The translations under genes and the position numbers were made by a program. Of a DNA stretch of 64,000 nucleotides, positions 47,397 through 57,307 are shown in pieces; the first letter of the stretch is position 1, and each line of letters starts with the position of its first letter. The notes beneath the pieces were generated by a model. That model was not told the DNA's origin. It ran no database searches and saw nothing but the letters and a program-made list of their open reading frames with translations. Origin of the DNA: JACKAQ01 sp020634975 [NCBI: Calditrichia bacterium] (GTDB taxonomy: Bacteria > Calditrichota > Calditrichia > RBG-13-44-9); contig JACKAQ010000001.1 of NCBI GenBank assembly GCA_020634975.1, forward strand, positions 2,976,001-3,040,000, given 5' to 3'.

Positions 47397-49253
47397 TTAA
47401 AATGCCATGACTTCCAGCGATTTAAAACGAACCGGATCGCCATTAAAGGTTGCCGGTTTGTAGCGATATTTTCTAAACGATTCCATCGCGATTTGGTTCA
47501 AATGTTGATCATCTGCGCCGTTTACCAGCGTAACGGAGGTTACTTCCCCGTTGGTGTCTACCACACATTCAGCCAAAATCATTGTTACGCCATCTTTTGT
47601 CTTCGCCGCTTTTTTGGCGATTTCCGGCTTGTTTTTTTGAACGTAATGTTTTTTGCCGCCGTCGATCAGTGTTTCTTCGACCAGTTTGATTGGCGCGGGT
47701 GCGGCAACCAGTTCAATTCCCAGTTCAGATGTTGATCCGGAATTTTCGATTACGGATTTCGGCGCAGTGACAGCACCGGTAATTTCTTTCTCGTTCCGGT
47801 TTTTGTTTTCAGCCTGCACCGGAGCATTGTCTTTTTGCATTTCACGAATCGCCTGCAGTTTTTGCTGTTCGGAGCGAATTTCGCTTTTCAGGCGTTCCAT
47901 TTCCTGCCGCAGTTTGTTCACATCGGTTTTTGCTTTCGCCAGTTGCGAAAGTTTTTGCAGGCGTTCGTCCAGTTGGCGCAATTCCAGCGCGCGATTGATC
48001 TGGTCGGCAATCACCGGATCATCCGGGGTAATTTGGCGGATTTTCTGAAAATGATCCACTGCCATTTCATACTGATTGGCTTCGAGCGCGTTCTCCGCCA
48101 TTTCAAAATAATGATTGACAATTTGTTCGCGCAGTGCCAGTGCCATGCTGTAATCTGCGCGTTCAGCCAAAATATCGTTGATATACAGTATTGCGTTGTC
48201 ATGTTCGGGAACAAGATAGCGTTTTTGTTTGTAGGCGATAGTTGCGCGTTCCATCAACTTGTGCAATTTGTCCTGCACCAGATTTTCTTTTTCCTGCAAT
48301 TTGTCTAACGCTTCCAGCCGGTTTTTTACAATGCTGATTCGCGGGTCCAGCGGATATTTTAGCGCAAATAGCTCGTATTGGGCTTTGGCTTTGCGAAAAT
48401 CGTTCGCATGAAACAGCTCTTCGGCACGTTCGAAACGGACGGTTTGGGTGTATTTGGGATAGACAAATCCGTAAAATCCGGTTGCTGCTAAAATTAACAG
48501 CGCAACGGCAACGCCATATTTCCGGGCAGAAATTTTCCACCACGGTGTTTCGTCATAATCGGGATCGATGATCGGGTAAAGCTGCGGTTGTTCGCGCTGA
48601 AATGTTTGATCATCCACCGGTTCGGTTGTTTTGGGTGCCGGCGTCTCGGTTTTTGCACGTTCTTTTAGCGCTTCCAATTTTGATTCGATCAGACTGGAGA
48701 GCGCGTTTTCGTCAATCTTTTCATCTTTTTTTGGCTGTTCCTGGGCAAATTCGCCAAACATCCGGCGGGAACGTCCGGCTATTTTTACTTTCGGCTCGGT
48801 CTCAATGGTTTGCGAATTGATCGGCAGCGTCGGTTTTGGTGCTGCTTTTTCCGCAACAGGGGTTTCAACGATTGTCGGTTTTTGCTCGATTACCGCTGAT
48901 TCAACGATTGTCGGTTTTTGCTCGATTACCGCTGATTCAACAACTGGCGGTTTTTTCTCGGTTACCGGCTGTTTTGCTGTGACCGGTTTCGGCTGTGGTG
49001 CAGCGCTTTTTTGCGTCATCGCCGGTTGTGATTGTACCACCGGTTCGGTTTTCGGCGCGGCGTTGTTGGTTGCACTGGCAGTCGCAGCCGATTTTGCCGC
49101 TTCACCGGACGGCAATTGCAAATGGTGGTGCATATCCAGCACAATAACGCTTTGCATACCGTGTATGGTGCAGATTTTCGTCCGCAGATGCCGTTTGCAG
49201 CGTGTGCAGTAAAATCCGATTTTGCCATTTTTTTGAGAATCATGTGTGTTCAT
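47397..49253 (-). CDS. Zinc-ribbon / TM / TPR / TonB C-terminal domain protein
   Basis: 618 residues from ATG 49253 (GGGAG site). The N-terminal putative zinc site is C16xxC19...C28xxH31. A long Ala/Pro/Lys/Glu-rich region (~45-190) includes two identical 12-residue repeats. One membrane helix (~245-265, YGVAVALLILAATGFYGFVY) is followed by TPR-like helices (~275-420), a coiled coil (~425-475), and a C-terminal TonB-type domain (LAECVVDTNGEVTSVTLVNG...AMESFRKYRYKPATFNG). Cytosolic zinc finger inside and TonB domain outside is unusual: classical TonB has only a short cytosolic tail. It may couple inner-membrane energy or signals to outer-membrane partners. Those partners are not encoded here. 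Confidence 0.8.
   Translation of the reverse strand: MNTHDSQKNGKIGFYCTRCKRHLRTKICTIHGMQSVIVLDMHHHLQLPSGEAAKSAATASATNNAAPKTEPVVQSQPAMTQKSAAPQPKPVTAKQPVTEKKPPVVESAVIEQKPTIVESAVIEQKPTIVETPVAEKAAPKPTLPINSQTIETEPKVKIAGRSRRMFGEFAQEQPKKDEKIDENALSSLIESKLEALKERAKTETPAPKTTEPVDDQTFQREQPQLYPIIDPDYDETPWWKISARKYGVAVALLILAATGFYGFVYPKYTQTVRFERAEELFHANDFRKAKAQYELFALKYPLDPRISIVKNRLEALDKLQEKENLVQDKLHKLMERATIAYKQKRYLVPEHDNAILYINDILAERADYSMALALREQIVNHYFEMAENALEANQYEMAVDHFQKIRQITPDDPVIADQINRALELRQLDERLQKLSQLAKAKTDVNKLRQEMERLKSEIRSEQQKLQAIREMQKDNAPVQAENKNRNEKEITGAVTAPKSVIENSGSTSELGIELVAAPAPIKLVEETLIDGGKKHYVQKNKPEIAKKAAKTKDGVTMILAECVVDTNGEVTSVTLVNGADDQHLNQIAMESFRKYRYKPATFNGDPVRFKSLEVMAF
48865..48936 (-). repeat. Two perfect 36-bp tandem repeats inside the TonB-domain gene
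   Basis: Units 48865-48900 and 48901-48936 are identical and a third degenerate copy begins at 48937. They encode the 12-residue unit ESAVIEQKPTIV in the Pro/Lys-rich periplasmic/cytosolic linker. Period is a multiple of three, so copy-number change would not break the frame. Confidence 0.85.
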
Positions 49254-49748
49254 TTTTAACACTCCCTTGGTAAAACACTCCTGTCGAACGTTGTTCGATG
49301 GATGACGCTTTTAATTTCTCTCGATTCAAAGACGTTTTCATATTTCAACAAAGAACATTGCAAGCACCGTTCCAAATGCAGAAATAATAGTCGTTATTTT
49401 TCGAACAAAGTTGATTCGCGACAGGGAAATAGAGTAGTTATTCACGATAATATTCATATTAACTGTATATTTAATTGTGCTTAAATTGCTGTTATTTATC
49501 GATTTGTTGCTATTCTATCGATAAGATAACGAATAAATATTAATCAATTATGCATATCGCATTTCGGCAACAGATCAATTATTTCTGAAAATAATATTTG
49601 AAAATGTTAGGTTGGCAACCGGCAACGGACGCAATATTATGCGATGCCGCAATATCTGTTTTGGAATTGTGTGCAATAAATTCCCATTTTTTAGATAATT
49701 TTTTTGGAGAGGGGAGACGCACGCGTTAGAAAAATCGGGAGTGATCAT
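49254..49748. other. AT-rich intergenic region of about 500 bp
   Basis: A long gap between the TonB-domain gene and the terminator of the giant gene. It is clearly more AT-rich than its surroundings, with many short AT runs (49470-49600 especially). It must hold the promoter of the TonB-domain gene. I see no convincing open frame, RNA gene, riboswitch or repeat in it. Confidence 0.5.
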
Positions 49749-49778
49749 AAAAAAAGGGCGATCGGTGAATCGCCCTTT
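49749..49778 (-). terminator. Rho-independent terminator after the giant repeat protein gene
   Basis: Stem AAAGGGCGAT/ATCGCCCTTT (49753-49778) followed by a minus-strand U run (49755-49749). Confidence 0.9.
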
Positions 49779-49804
49779 GCATATTCAAGCTGTGATGTTC
49801 ATAT

Positions 49805-52800
49805 CTATTTTAACACTGTGCCAACCACAATTGGCGCGAGCTTGCTTTTCTTTTTGCCGGAAACCGGTTCAATCACTTCAAGATGGCAAACGTATGTGCC
49901 CAGCGGCACCAGCTCGTTCAGTTCATCGCGCCCGTTCCATTCGAAAGTGCGTTCGACCAGCGCCGCGGTTTCGTCCAGCAATGTGCTGACGAGTCTGCCG
50001 CCGAGATCGAAAATCCGCACAGTCACCTGATTGTTGACCGCCGCAGCGTTGTAGCTGATTTCGATGGTTTCGCCGCGATCGGGCACAAACGGGTGCGGTT
50101 CCACCCGCAGGCTTACGTTGTCCAGCGAGGGATTGTAATCGGGATCGAGCCGGATCTGATCCTGATAGGTGGTGAGCAACTGAAAAATGGAATCGCCCTG
50201 ACTGACGAACAATCCGCTGACGCCTTCCGCCAAAATACGGTCGTTTACATTAAACTGGCTCAAATCCAGCCGTGCGGTATCCCAAACGCGAACGCTGGTG
50301 CTGCCGCGCCCGTCGCTGATTTCCAGCGTGCTGCCGCCACCGGCGGAAAATTTCTCAATGACCACGCCTTCGGTGGCAACTAACGTACCGTCCCAACGGG
50401 TGGAATTGGCTTCGCTGTTGCTCAATGGCAATGCGGCTGGCAACGGTTGTTCTTCGGCGATGAGCGTGCTGCTCGTGTATTCCACTTCGGTGACGCCGTT
50501 GAATTCCGTTACGCTGCCAATGATGCGCACCAGATTTCCGCGCTGAATGTTGGTATCCCAACCGAAGCGGAAAAGCTGCACGCCACGCCCGGATTCATCC
50601 TGCACATATGCGGATGTGACCGAATCGCCGCTGGATACGGTTTCCCGCAGCAACCCGACGCCGATGGTGACAGTGCCGCGTAAGTTGACCGCGCTGAACT
50701 GGCGGGAATCGGTTTGCAAATCGTAAATCAACTGGCGGCCGCCGCTGCCGACCGTTACGCGACCGGGGCGTTCCGTGAGGCGCAGGCTGCCGTTGTTGCC
50801 GGCGGTGCGCACCCAGATATAGGAATCGACAGATTCGGAAGGCGCCGCCAGCGGTTCAAAACTGACGCTGAGCGTATCACCGTTTTCGATAATCACATCG
50901 TTAATTCTGACATAAATGTTGGAATACAACGCCGAACCGCTTTCGATTTGGGATGCCGGAACCGGATTGCCATTCAGCAAAGCGGTTGCCTGAACGGTTG
51001 ATTTTTCAACCGATGATGTGAGCACCTGTCCCCACAGCGATGGCAGTTCGATTTGCACGGTAGATATCGTGTCGTCTATCGTGCCAAAAAGGTTGACAGT
51101 GAAATTTTGATAAATGGAATCCGTTTGCACAACGTTAACCGGCACCTGAACCAGACCGCTGCCGTCCGCGCGAGCGGTTTTTCCGGGGATGATAATTTCA
51201 TCCTGATAGCCCGGCACAATTTGCACGGTATTGTTGAAAACATCCGCAACGCCTTGCACGGAAATGGTATCGCCGATGCTGAATCCGCTGATGTTAAGCT
51301 CAGTCGTATCCCAAACGCGAACGAGCACGGTGCCCTGTTCATCGCGCAATGTGATGTTTGTGCCGCCGCCAACACCCGTCGCGAGATCCTCGACTTCGCC
51401 GACCACTCTGGTGTATGTGCCTTCGTAAGCCACTTCGTTTGCCAGTCCGCTGCGAACAAAACGCGCCGCCGGCAACGGGGCATTTTCTGCCATGAGCGTG
51501 GTTGTAAAATCGGTAATTTCCGTGACGCCGCTGAATTCCGTTACCGTTCCGCTGACGCGCAATTTTTTGAATCGATCGATATTTTGCGATGCAACCGGCG
51601 GATCAAAATTGAACAGGTTGATGCCTTTGCCGGATTCATCCTGAATATACGCATCCAAACGGGTGGTGATAATGACACTCGCGCCGAGCGTAACCACGCC
51701 TTCGATGGTCACCTGCTGACCGTCGAAAAAGGATACGTTATCCTGAATGGTTGCGATGGGCAGCACGCCGTCCACCGCGCCGACAACATAAAAATTGCCG
51801 GAATTGCTGGCGGATTTGCCCTCGTTATCGATGGCTGTGACGGAAAATTGCACGAGCGCGGCGTTTAATTGCGCGGGAATTTCTCCTGACCAGGTGTTCC
51901 CGCTGGTGTTTTCCATTGTTACAGAAAGGGTGACGCCGCCGTTCACTGAATAATTGAGGGTTGCGCTGGCGATCGAGCCGTCCGTATCCACTGCTTCGGC
52001 GGTGACGGTTACTGCGTCGCTGGCGGTCGGTTGCGCGGGTGAAAACGCCACGTTTTCGACAACCGGCGCGCCGGGCAACGGCACTTCGCCGGGATTGGGC
52101 GTGCCGATCACAAATGATTGCGCGAGATTTTCGCTCATTTCATTATGTCCGGTGATGCCGTTTCCGCCGAGCTGCACTTCGCCGTATTCCAGAATAACGG
52201 TGCGCTGGATGGTTTCGCCAAAGCCGTGCGGCTGGTCTGCCGATGCCGAAATCTGGCTGGCGATTGGTGTATCATTTAAATAGGTGCTCGGGCTGCTGTC
52301 CGCGTCCGGACCGTCGATGCTGACGCCGGATTTGTCCACGCCTTCGGCTTTATCGCCCCAAACGAGGTAGTCCGCATCCTGCACCAAATCGCTCTGCCCG
52401 TCCCAATAATATAGCACAACCATTTCGCCGGTGTTGGTCAGTCCGCCCTGCCCGGCGATGCTGCCGGAGAATGCTTCGCGCATATTCGGGATCGATCCGT
52501 CGGTTTCGAACAATTCGTAAGTGGGTGCCACGGAATAAGTGCTGATAAATCCGGTGCCGCTCATGGCGATGGTTTGCACTTCGTTTGCGGCAATCGTTGC
52601 GCCATTCGGGAATCTGGCATGAAAATCGCCGAAAGTGCCGCCGCCGGCGTTTTCGCCCGTAACGATGTTATAATAATAGGCGTTACCGCCGGGAAAAGTG
52701 GCGTCGGTCAGGTAATAATCCGATAAATCGATGGTTTGTCCGGTCGGGTTGAAAATTTCCACAAACTCGCCTTCGGTGGGCACAACTGCCAATTCGGTGA

Positions 52801-55800
52801 TCAGCAAATGCGCTGCGCCCGGCTCCGCATCGGTGACGGTAAAACTGCGGTTTGGCGAATCCGCCACGGCGCCGCTATCGTCAATCGCGCGGACAAAATA
52901 GGTGACATTTGTGCCATCGGGCTGCCCGGAAATTTGCGCCTGATAGCTGTCGCCGCCGGTGCTGCTCATCGCCACGCTGTCGAACGCGGCAGAATTCAGC
53001 GAAAACAGCAGGCGAACGGCGCTGACCTGGCTGTCATCGGTGACGTCGGCGGAGATGGTCACGGCTTCGTCGGGTTTCGGCAGCGTCGGCGATTGCCCGA
53101 TGTTGCTGATCACCGGCGGAATATTTCCGCTGATGCCGCCCACCAGTTCGCTTTGCACGCTCGGTGCAAGCTGCGCTGCGCCGCTGAAAATATCCATCAC
53201 TGCAGTGACGGTCAGTCCCTGCCCGACGCTGAAACTGCTGACATCGATGCCGGTGGTGCCCCAAATGCGGATGAGCACATCACCGCTGCCATCGTTGATG
53301 GTGATGTTGGTTGCGTCGCTAAACGATGCAATATTATTAATTGTGCCGGCTGTTTGCACATAAGTGCCTTCCAGTGCAGTGTTTCCGGCACCGGATGTGC
53401 TCAGCACCAGCGGTTCCGGCAGCGCGTTTCCGGTGGAAATCAGCTCGATCGAAAAATCGGTGATTTCTGTAACGCCCTGAAATTCCTCCACCGTTCCGGT
53501 GATGCGTAGGCGGTTGCCGCGGGCGAGCAGCGCGTCCGGCGGATTGTTGCTGAACAGGTTGATGCCGCGCCCGGATTCATCCTGAATATAGGCATCCGTG
53601 CGGGTGGTGATGGTTGTGCCGCCCGCCAGCGTAATAATCCCTTCCACCGTAACGGTGGTAAATGCCGATGGATTCGCCTGAATATCGGCGATTGCGGTAA
53701 TTTGCAGCGAGGGCAGGGTGTAACTGAATGTGTCGCTGAGCGCAGTTGCGCCGCTGTCGTCGATGGCTTTCACAAAATAATCGACGGTTGCGCCGCCCGC
53801 CTGCCCGGGAACAAATGCCGCATAACGATCCGCACCGATGAAATTCATGGCGAGGCTGTCATACGCCGCGCCGTCTACCGCGTAAAACAGTTGGCGAACC
53901 GGGACTGAGCTGTCATCCGTGATGGTCGCGATGACTTGCACATCTTGTCCGGCATCCGGCTCTGTGGGCGTTTGCGTCACGCTCACAATTTCCGGCGGCT
54001 GGTTTAGCTGCGGATCGACAACCGTGTATGAATTGGTCGGTGAAAGCGTGGTTTCACCCGCGTTGTCTGTCGCTTTGATGTAATATTCAACGGTGGTTCC
54101 GGCAGCCTGTCCAGCGATGGTTGCGGCGTATGTGTCGCCGCCGGTGTTGCTCATCGCGGTGCTGTCGAACGCTGCGCTGTTGATCGCAAAAAAGAGCTTT
54201 GCATCGCTGACGGTGTCGTCATCGGTGATGTCCGCCTGAACCGACACATCCGTGCCGGACGCCGGGTTTGCCGGACTCTGCAAAATATTGCTGATCACCG
54301 GAGCGTTGTTCACTGTGCCTTCCACCAGTTCGTCGGCGTAGCCGGGCGTGAGTTGGCTGGCGCTGTTGAAAATGTCCATCACTGCGGTAACGGTCAGTTC
54401 CTCGCCAACGGCAAATCCGCTCAAATCGATGCCGGTGGTGTTCCACACCCGCACGGTCAGCGCGCCGCTGCCATCATTAATAATGATATCCGTTCCGGTT
54501 GCGCCCGGCGTAATTTCGGAAATTTGTCCGGCGGAGCGAACGTAACTGCCTTCCAGTTCGATATTCCCGGCATCGCCGGTGCTCAATTGCAATGGCGATG
54601 GCAGCGGATTTCCGGTGGAAACCAGTTGAATTGAATAATCGATAATTTCGGTAACGCCGCCAAATTCGGTAACGCGCCCGATGATTTGCACGCGATTGCC
54701 GCGAACCAGCAGCGGGTCCGGCGCATTCTGGCTGAAAATGTTGATGCCGCGCCCGGATTCATCCTGAACGTATGCGTCCGTCCGCGTGTCAATGGTGATG
54801 CCCGCACCGAGCGTGACGATGGCTTCCACCAAAACGACATCGTATGCAGAAGGATTGGATTGGATATCGGCGATTTGGGTGGCTGTGCCGGGCACGTCAT
54901 AAGTTGAAATCAGGGTTTGGCGGGTGTTGCTTTCGTCGTCCATCGCTTCGAGGTAATATTGCACTTCGGTATCGCCCGGTTGCCCGGGAATGGTTGCTGT
55001 GTAAGTGTTTCCGCTGGTGTTGCTCATGGCTGTCGCGTTGAACGTGCCGCCGTCGATCGACACAAATAATTGGGCGGAAGCTACCGTTCCGTCGTCGGTG
55101 ATGTCCGCAGAAATGGTTACAGCCTCGTTGGCAAACGGATACAACGGATCGCGGGAAACGCTGCCGATTACCGGCGCTGTGCCGCCGCTGCCGCTCGGTC
55201 CGCTGCCCGGATTGGGCGTTGCTGCGGAAAAGGACGTCGCCAAATCTTCGCTGGTTTCGTTATTTCCGGTGATGCCGTTGCCGCCGGAAGCGGTTTCGCC
55301 GTTTTCGATCAGTGTCGTGCGCTGGGTGGATTCGCCGAAATCGTGCGGTTGTCCATTGACAATTGAAATTTGCGCCGCCGTTCCGGTATCCGCCAAATAG
55401 GTCGATGGCGTCGTGTCCGCATCCGGTCCGTCGATGGAAACGCCGGTTTTGTCCACTGCTTCATCTTTGTCGCCCCAAACTACGTAATCCACATCCTGCA
55501 CCAAATCGCTCTGTCCGTCCCAGCTATATAAAATCACGATTTCACCGGCATTGCTGAGCGTTGCGTTTGCTGCAATTGAACCGCCGAACGCTTCGCGCAT
55601 GTTCGGCACGGATGCGTCGGTTTCAATCATTTCGTAGGTGGGATTTACGCTATATGTGCTGTTGAACGCGGTTGCGCTGAGGGCGATTAATTGAAATTCT
55701 CCCGGCGCGATACTCGCACCATCGGGAAAACGGGCGTGAAAATCGCTGTTGCTGCCGCCGCCGGCATTGCTGCCGGTAACAATGTTGTAATAAAATATCC

Positions 55801-55990
55801 CGTTGGCGGATGACGTCGCATCGGTGAGATAATAATTCGATAAATCGATGGTCGCACCGGTGGGATTGGTGATTTCGATAAATTCGCCATCGGTTGGCGT
55901 AACGACAATCTCTGTAATTAAGATATGATCCTGCGCAATCGCAAAAACAGACATCACTAAACTGAGTAAAAAAATGCGGATAGGCTTCAT
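49805..55990 (-). CDS. Giant secreted protein with lamin-tail, Ig-like and OB-fold repeats and a FlgD-like C-terminal domain
   Basis: 2061 residues from ATG 55990 (GAGGATTC site). Signal peptide ...VMSVFAIAQ. Two lamin-tail domains (HILITEIVVTPTDGEFIEI near residue 20; HLLITELAVVPTEGEFVEI mid-protein) end in NGITGNNE/NGITGHNE blocks. Five Ig-like modules of ~90 residues begin with PVI/PPE-I and carry ADITDD and YYxxAxDxxG. Four ~190-residue units each hold two OB-fold-like domains (TRTDAYIQDESGRGINLF, then ITINDGSG..VRVWDTTGIDLS). The C-terminus (VRIFDLGGRLVSTLLDE..FEWNGRDELNE) is FlgD/type IX-like. Lamin-tail and OB folds accompany secreted nucleases, but no catalytic nuclease domain is visible. 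The likely role is surface adhesion or nucleic-acid/polymer binding. Confidence 0.85.
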   Translation of the reverse strand: MKPIRIFLLSLVMSVFAIAQDHILITEIVVTPTDGEFIEITNPTGATIDLSNYYLTDATSSANGIFYYNIVTGSNAGGGSNSDFHARFPDGASIAPGEFQLIALSATAFNSTYSVNPTYEMIETDASVPNMREAFGGSIAANATLSNAGEIVILYSWDGQSDLVQDVDYVVWGDKDEAVDKTGVSIDGPDADTTPSTYLADTGTAAQISIVNGQPHDFGESTQRTTLIENGETASGGNGITGNNETSEDLATSFSAATPNPGSGPSGSGGTAPVIGSVSRDPLYPFANEAVTISADITDDGTVASAQLFVSIDGGTFNATAMSNTSGNTYTATIPGQPGDTEVQYYLEAMDDESNTRQTLISTYDVPGTATQIADIQSNPSAYDVVLVEAIVTLGAGITIDTRTDAYVQDESGRGINIFSQNAPDPLLVRGNRVQIIGRVTEFGGVTEIIDYSIQLVSTGNPLPSPLQLSTGDAGNIELEGSYVRSAGQISEITPGATGTDIIINDGSGALTVRVWNTTGIDLSGFAVGEELTVTAVMDIFNSASQLTPGYADELVEGTVNNAPVISNILQSPANPASGTDVSVQADITDDDTVSDAKLFFAINSAAFDSTAMSNTGGDTYAATIAGQAAGTTVEYYIKATDNAGETTLSPTNSYTVVDPQLNQPPEIVSVTQTPTEPDAGQDVQVIATITDDSSVPVRQLFYAVDGAAYDSLAMNFIGADRYAAFVPGQAGGATVDYFVKAIDDSGATALSDTFSYTLPSLQITAIADIQANPSAFTTVTVEGIITLAGGTTITTRTDAYIQDESGRGINLFSNNPPDALLARGNRLRITGTVEEFQGVTEITDFSIELISTGNALPEPLVLSTSGAGNTALEGTYVQTAGTINNIASFSDATNITINDGSGDVLIRIWGTTGIDVSSFSVGQGLTVTAVMDIFSGAAQLAPSVQSELVGGISGNIPPVISNIGQSPTLPKPDEAVTISADVTDDSQVSAVRLLFSLNSAAFDSVAMSSTGGDSYQAQISGQPDGTNVTYFVRAIDDSGAVADSPNRSFTVTDAEPGAAHLLITELAVVPTEGEFVEIFNPTGQTIDLSDYYLTDATFPGGNAYYYNIVTGENAGGGTFGDFHARFPNGATIAANEVQTIAMSGTGFISTYSVAPTYELFETDGSIPNMREAFSGSIAGQGGLTNTGEMVVLYYWDGQSDLVQDADYLVWGDKAEGVDKSGVSIDGPDADSSPSTYLNDTPIASQISASADQPHGFGETIQRTVILEYGEVQLGGNGITGHNEMSENLAQSFVIGTPNPGEVPLPGAPVVENVAFSPAQPTASDAVTVTAEAVDTDGSIASATLNYSVNGGVTLSVTMENTSGNTWSGEIPAQLNAALVQFSVTAIDNEGKSASNSGNFYVVGAVDGVLPIATIQDNVSFFDGQQVTIEGVVTLGASVIITTRLDAYIQDESGKGINLFNFDPPVASQNIDRFKKLRVSGTVTEFSGVTEITDFTTTLMAENAPLPAARFVRSGLANEVAYEGTYTRVVGEVEDLATGVGGGTNITLRDEQGTVLVRVWDTTELNISGFSIGDTISVQGVADVFNNTVQIVPGYQDEIIIPGKTARADGSGLVQVPVNVVQTDSIYQNFTVNLFGTIDDTISTVQIELPSLWGQVLTSSVEKSTVQATALLNGNPVPASQIESGSALYSNIYVRINDVIIENGDTLSVSFEPLAAPSESVDSYIWVRTAGNNGSLRLTERPGRVTVGSGGRQLIYDLQTDSRQFSAVNLRGTVTIGVGLLRETVSSGDSVTSAYVQDESGRGVQLFRFGWDTNIQRGNLVRIIGSVTEFNGVTEVEYTSSTLIAEEQPLPAALPLSNSEANSTRWDGTLVATEGVVIEKFSAGGGSTLEISDGRGSTSVRVWDTARLDLSQFNVNDRILAEGVSGLFVSQGDSIFQLLTTYQDQIRLDPDYNPSLDNVSLRVEPHPFVPDRGETIEISYNAAAVNNQVTVRIFDLGGRLVSTLLDETAALVERTFEWNGRDELNELVPLGTYVCHLEVIEPVSGKKKSKLAPIVVGTVLK

Positions 55991-56281
55991 GAATCCTCGC
56001 AGCGAAAAAGAGTTCAAATTCAATTTTTTCAACAAACAATATATCTAAAGGCAGGGCAAATACGCAAGGGAAATGGGATTTGAAATACCTGCACCAGAAT
56101 GCTTTTCGGTTATCGCCGTGTTATCCGGAACAGTTTTTTAATCATTAATGCCGGATTATTAGATTATGAAATATTGGCCGTTAATGTGCAAATAGCATCA
56201 AGTTTTACCAAATCTAACCGATCTACTGATTTAAATGTGCGAATATCGGTAAATGCACTATTAATTCTTCAGGAGTAAAAC

Positions 56282-57307
56282 ATGGAAAAGTTTCACGAAA
56301 CGTTAAAATTCAAACTGACTGCGATCGTTTTGGGTTGTCTGACAATCGGCGGAATGTTGATCAGTTACGTTGCATCGGGAAATGCCGAAGAAGAGTTGCA
56401 CAAAGAAGCTGCAGCGGATTTCAAAAGCTTCTCACAATTGCTGGATCAAAAAGTTCAGTCAAAAATTAATGAAATGGCTTCCCAACTGGATGGAATTCTG
56501 GTCAATCGCGATGTGATCACTTTTTTTAATGATGGCGAGCGGGACTCGTTGAAAACATTATTGTTGCCATTGTTCAAAAATTCATTGGAAGCCCGCAGCA
56601 ATATTGCCCAGTTTCAGTTTCATTTGCCACCAGCAACATCTTTTTTGCGGTTGCACAAAACAGAAAAATTTGGCGATGACCTGTCCGGATTTCGTCAAAC
56701 AGTGGTAAAAAGCAACACCAGTCGTTCTGTTGTTGCGGGTGTGGAAGTTGGCAGAGGCGGTGTGGGTATCCGGTTGGTTGTGCCGGTTTTTCACAACCAG
56801 AATCATATTGGCAGTGTCGAATTGGGTGGAAGTCTGGAAGGCGTTGTGGCTGATATCGCCAAATCGATGGAAATGGATTTTGCCATTGCCATCCGCCAGG
56901 ATGTTTTCGAGAATGCCCGCCGTTTTACGGACAAAGAAAAAGATTTTGTGAAAGGCGATCTCGTTTATTACAACTATTCCAGCGCCGGAGTAATGAACCT
57001 GTTTAACGGAGAAAGCATCGCAGACCAGTTTGCCATGCTCGAAAATGACGATAAAAGTTATGGCTGGATCTCCAAACCGTTGATAGATTATTCGGGTGAA
57101 CAAATTGGCTATGTATCTGTTTTTATTGATTTAAGCGATAAGCTTTCGGCGATTTCCACCGCCCGGACACGTTCCTATCTTGTGCTGTTTTTGTTGGTTC
57201 TGGTTATCGCCGGTGTGACATACTTTTTTATGCAGCGTTTTTTATTCTCGCGGTTGAGAGACAGTGTGCAGTTGGCAAGATCTCGAAAACGGCGTTTTTC
57301 CCGCTGA
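56282..57307 (+). CDS. Methyl-accepting chemotaxis protein, N-terminal sensory part (frameshifted gene, part 1)
   Basis: 341 codons. A membrane helix (~10-30) is followed by a periplasmic double-Cache-type sensor (dCache_3-like: [38 protein letters not shown]) to ~290, a second membrane helix (~298-318) and the first half of a HAMP domain ([13 protein letters not shown]), where the frame is lost. The continuation [12 protein letters not shown] lies in the overlapping frame of the next entry. The break is at about 57271-57283; a two-base loss (for example GGCGCAA to GGCAA) or one extra base would explain it. Together the parts make one receptor of ~885 residues. Confidence 0.82.
   Translation: MEKFHETLKFKLTAIVLGCLTIGGMLISYVASGNAEEELHKEAAADFKSFSQLLDQKVQSKINEMASQLDGILVNRDVITFFNDGERDSLKTLLLPLFKNSLEARSNIAQFQFHLPPATSFLRLHKTEKFGDDLSGFRQTVVKSNTSRSVVAGVEVGRGGVGIRLVVPVFHNQNHIGSVELGGSLEGVVADIAKSMEMDFAIAIRQDVFENARRFTDKEKDFVKGDLVYYNYSSAGVMNLFNGESIADQFAMLENDDKSYGWISKPLIDYSGEQIGYVSVFIDLSDKLSAISTARTRSYLVLFLLVLVIAGVTYFFMQRFLFSRLRDSVQLARSRKRRFSR

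Noticed and set aside
49254-49748. Possible replication origin in the AT-rich gap
   Set aside because: No DnaA-box cluster or dnaA/dnaN/gidA neighbours are visible. AT-richness alone is not enough.
49805-55990. Repeated DNA within the giant gene as a possible CRISPR array or satellite
   Set aside because: Repeats are long, diverged and in frame, and encode protein domains. There is no constant short repeat with unique spacers.
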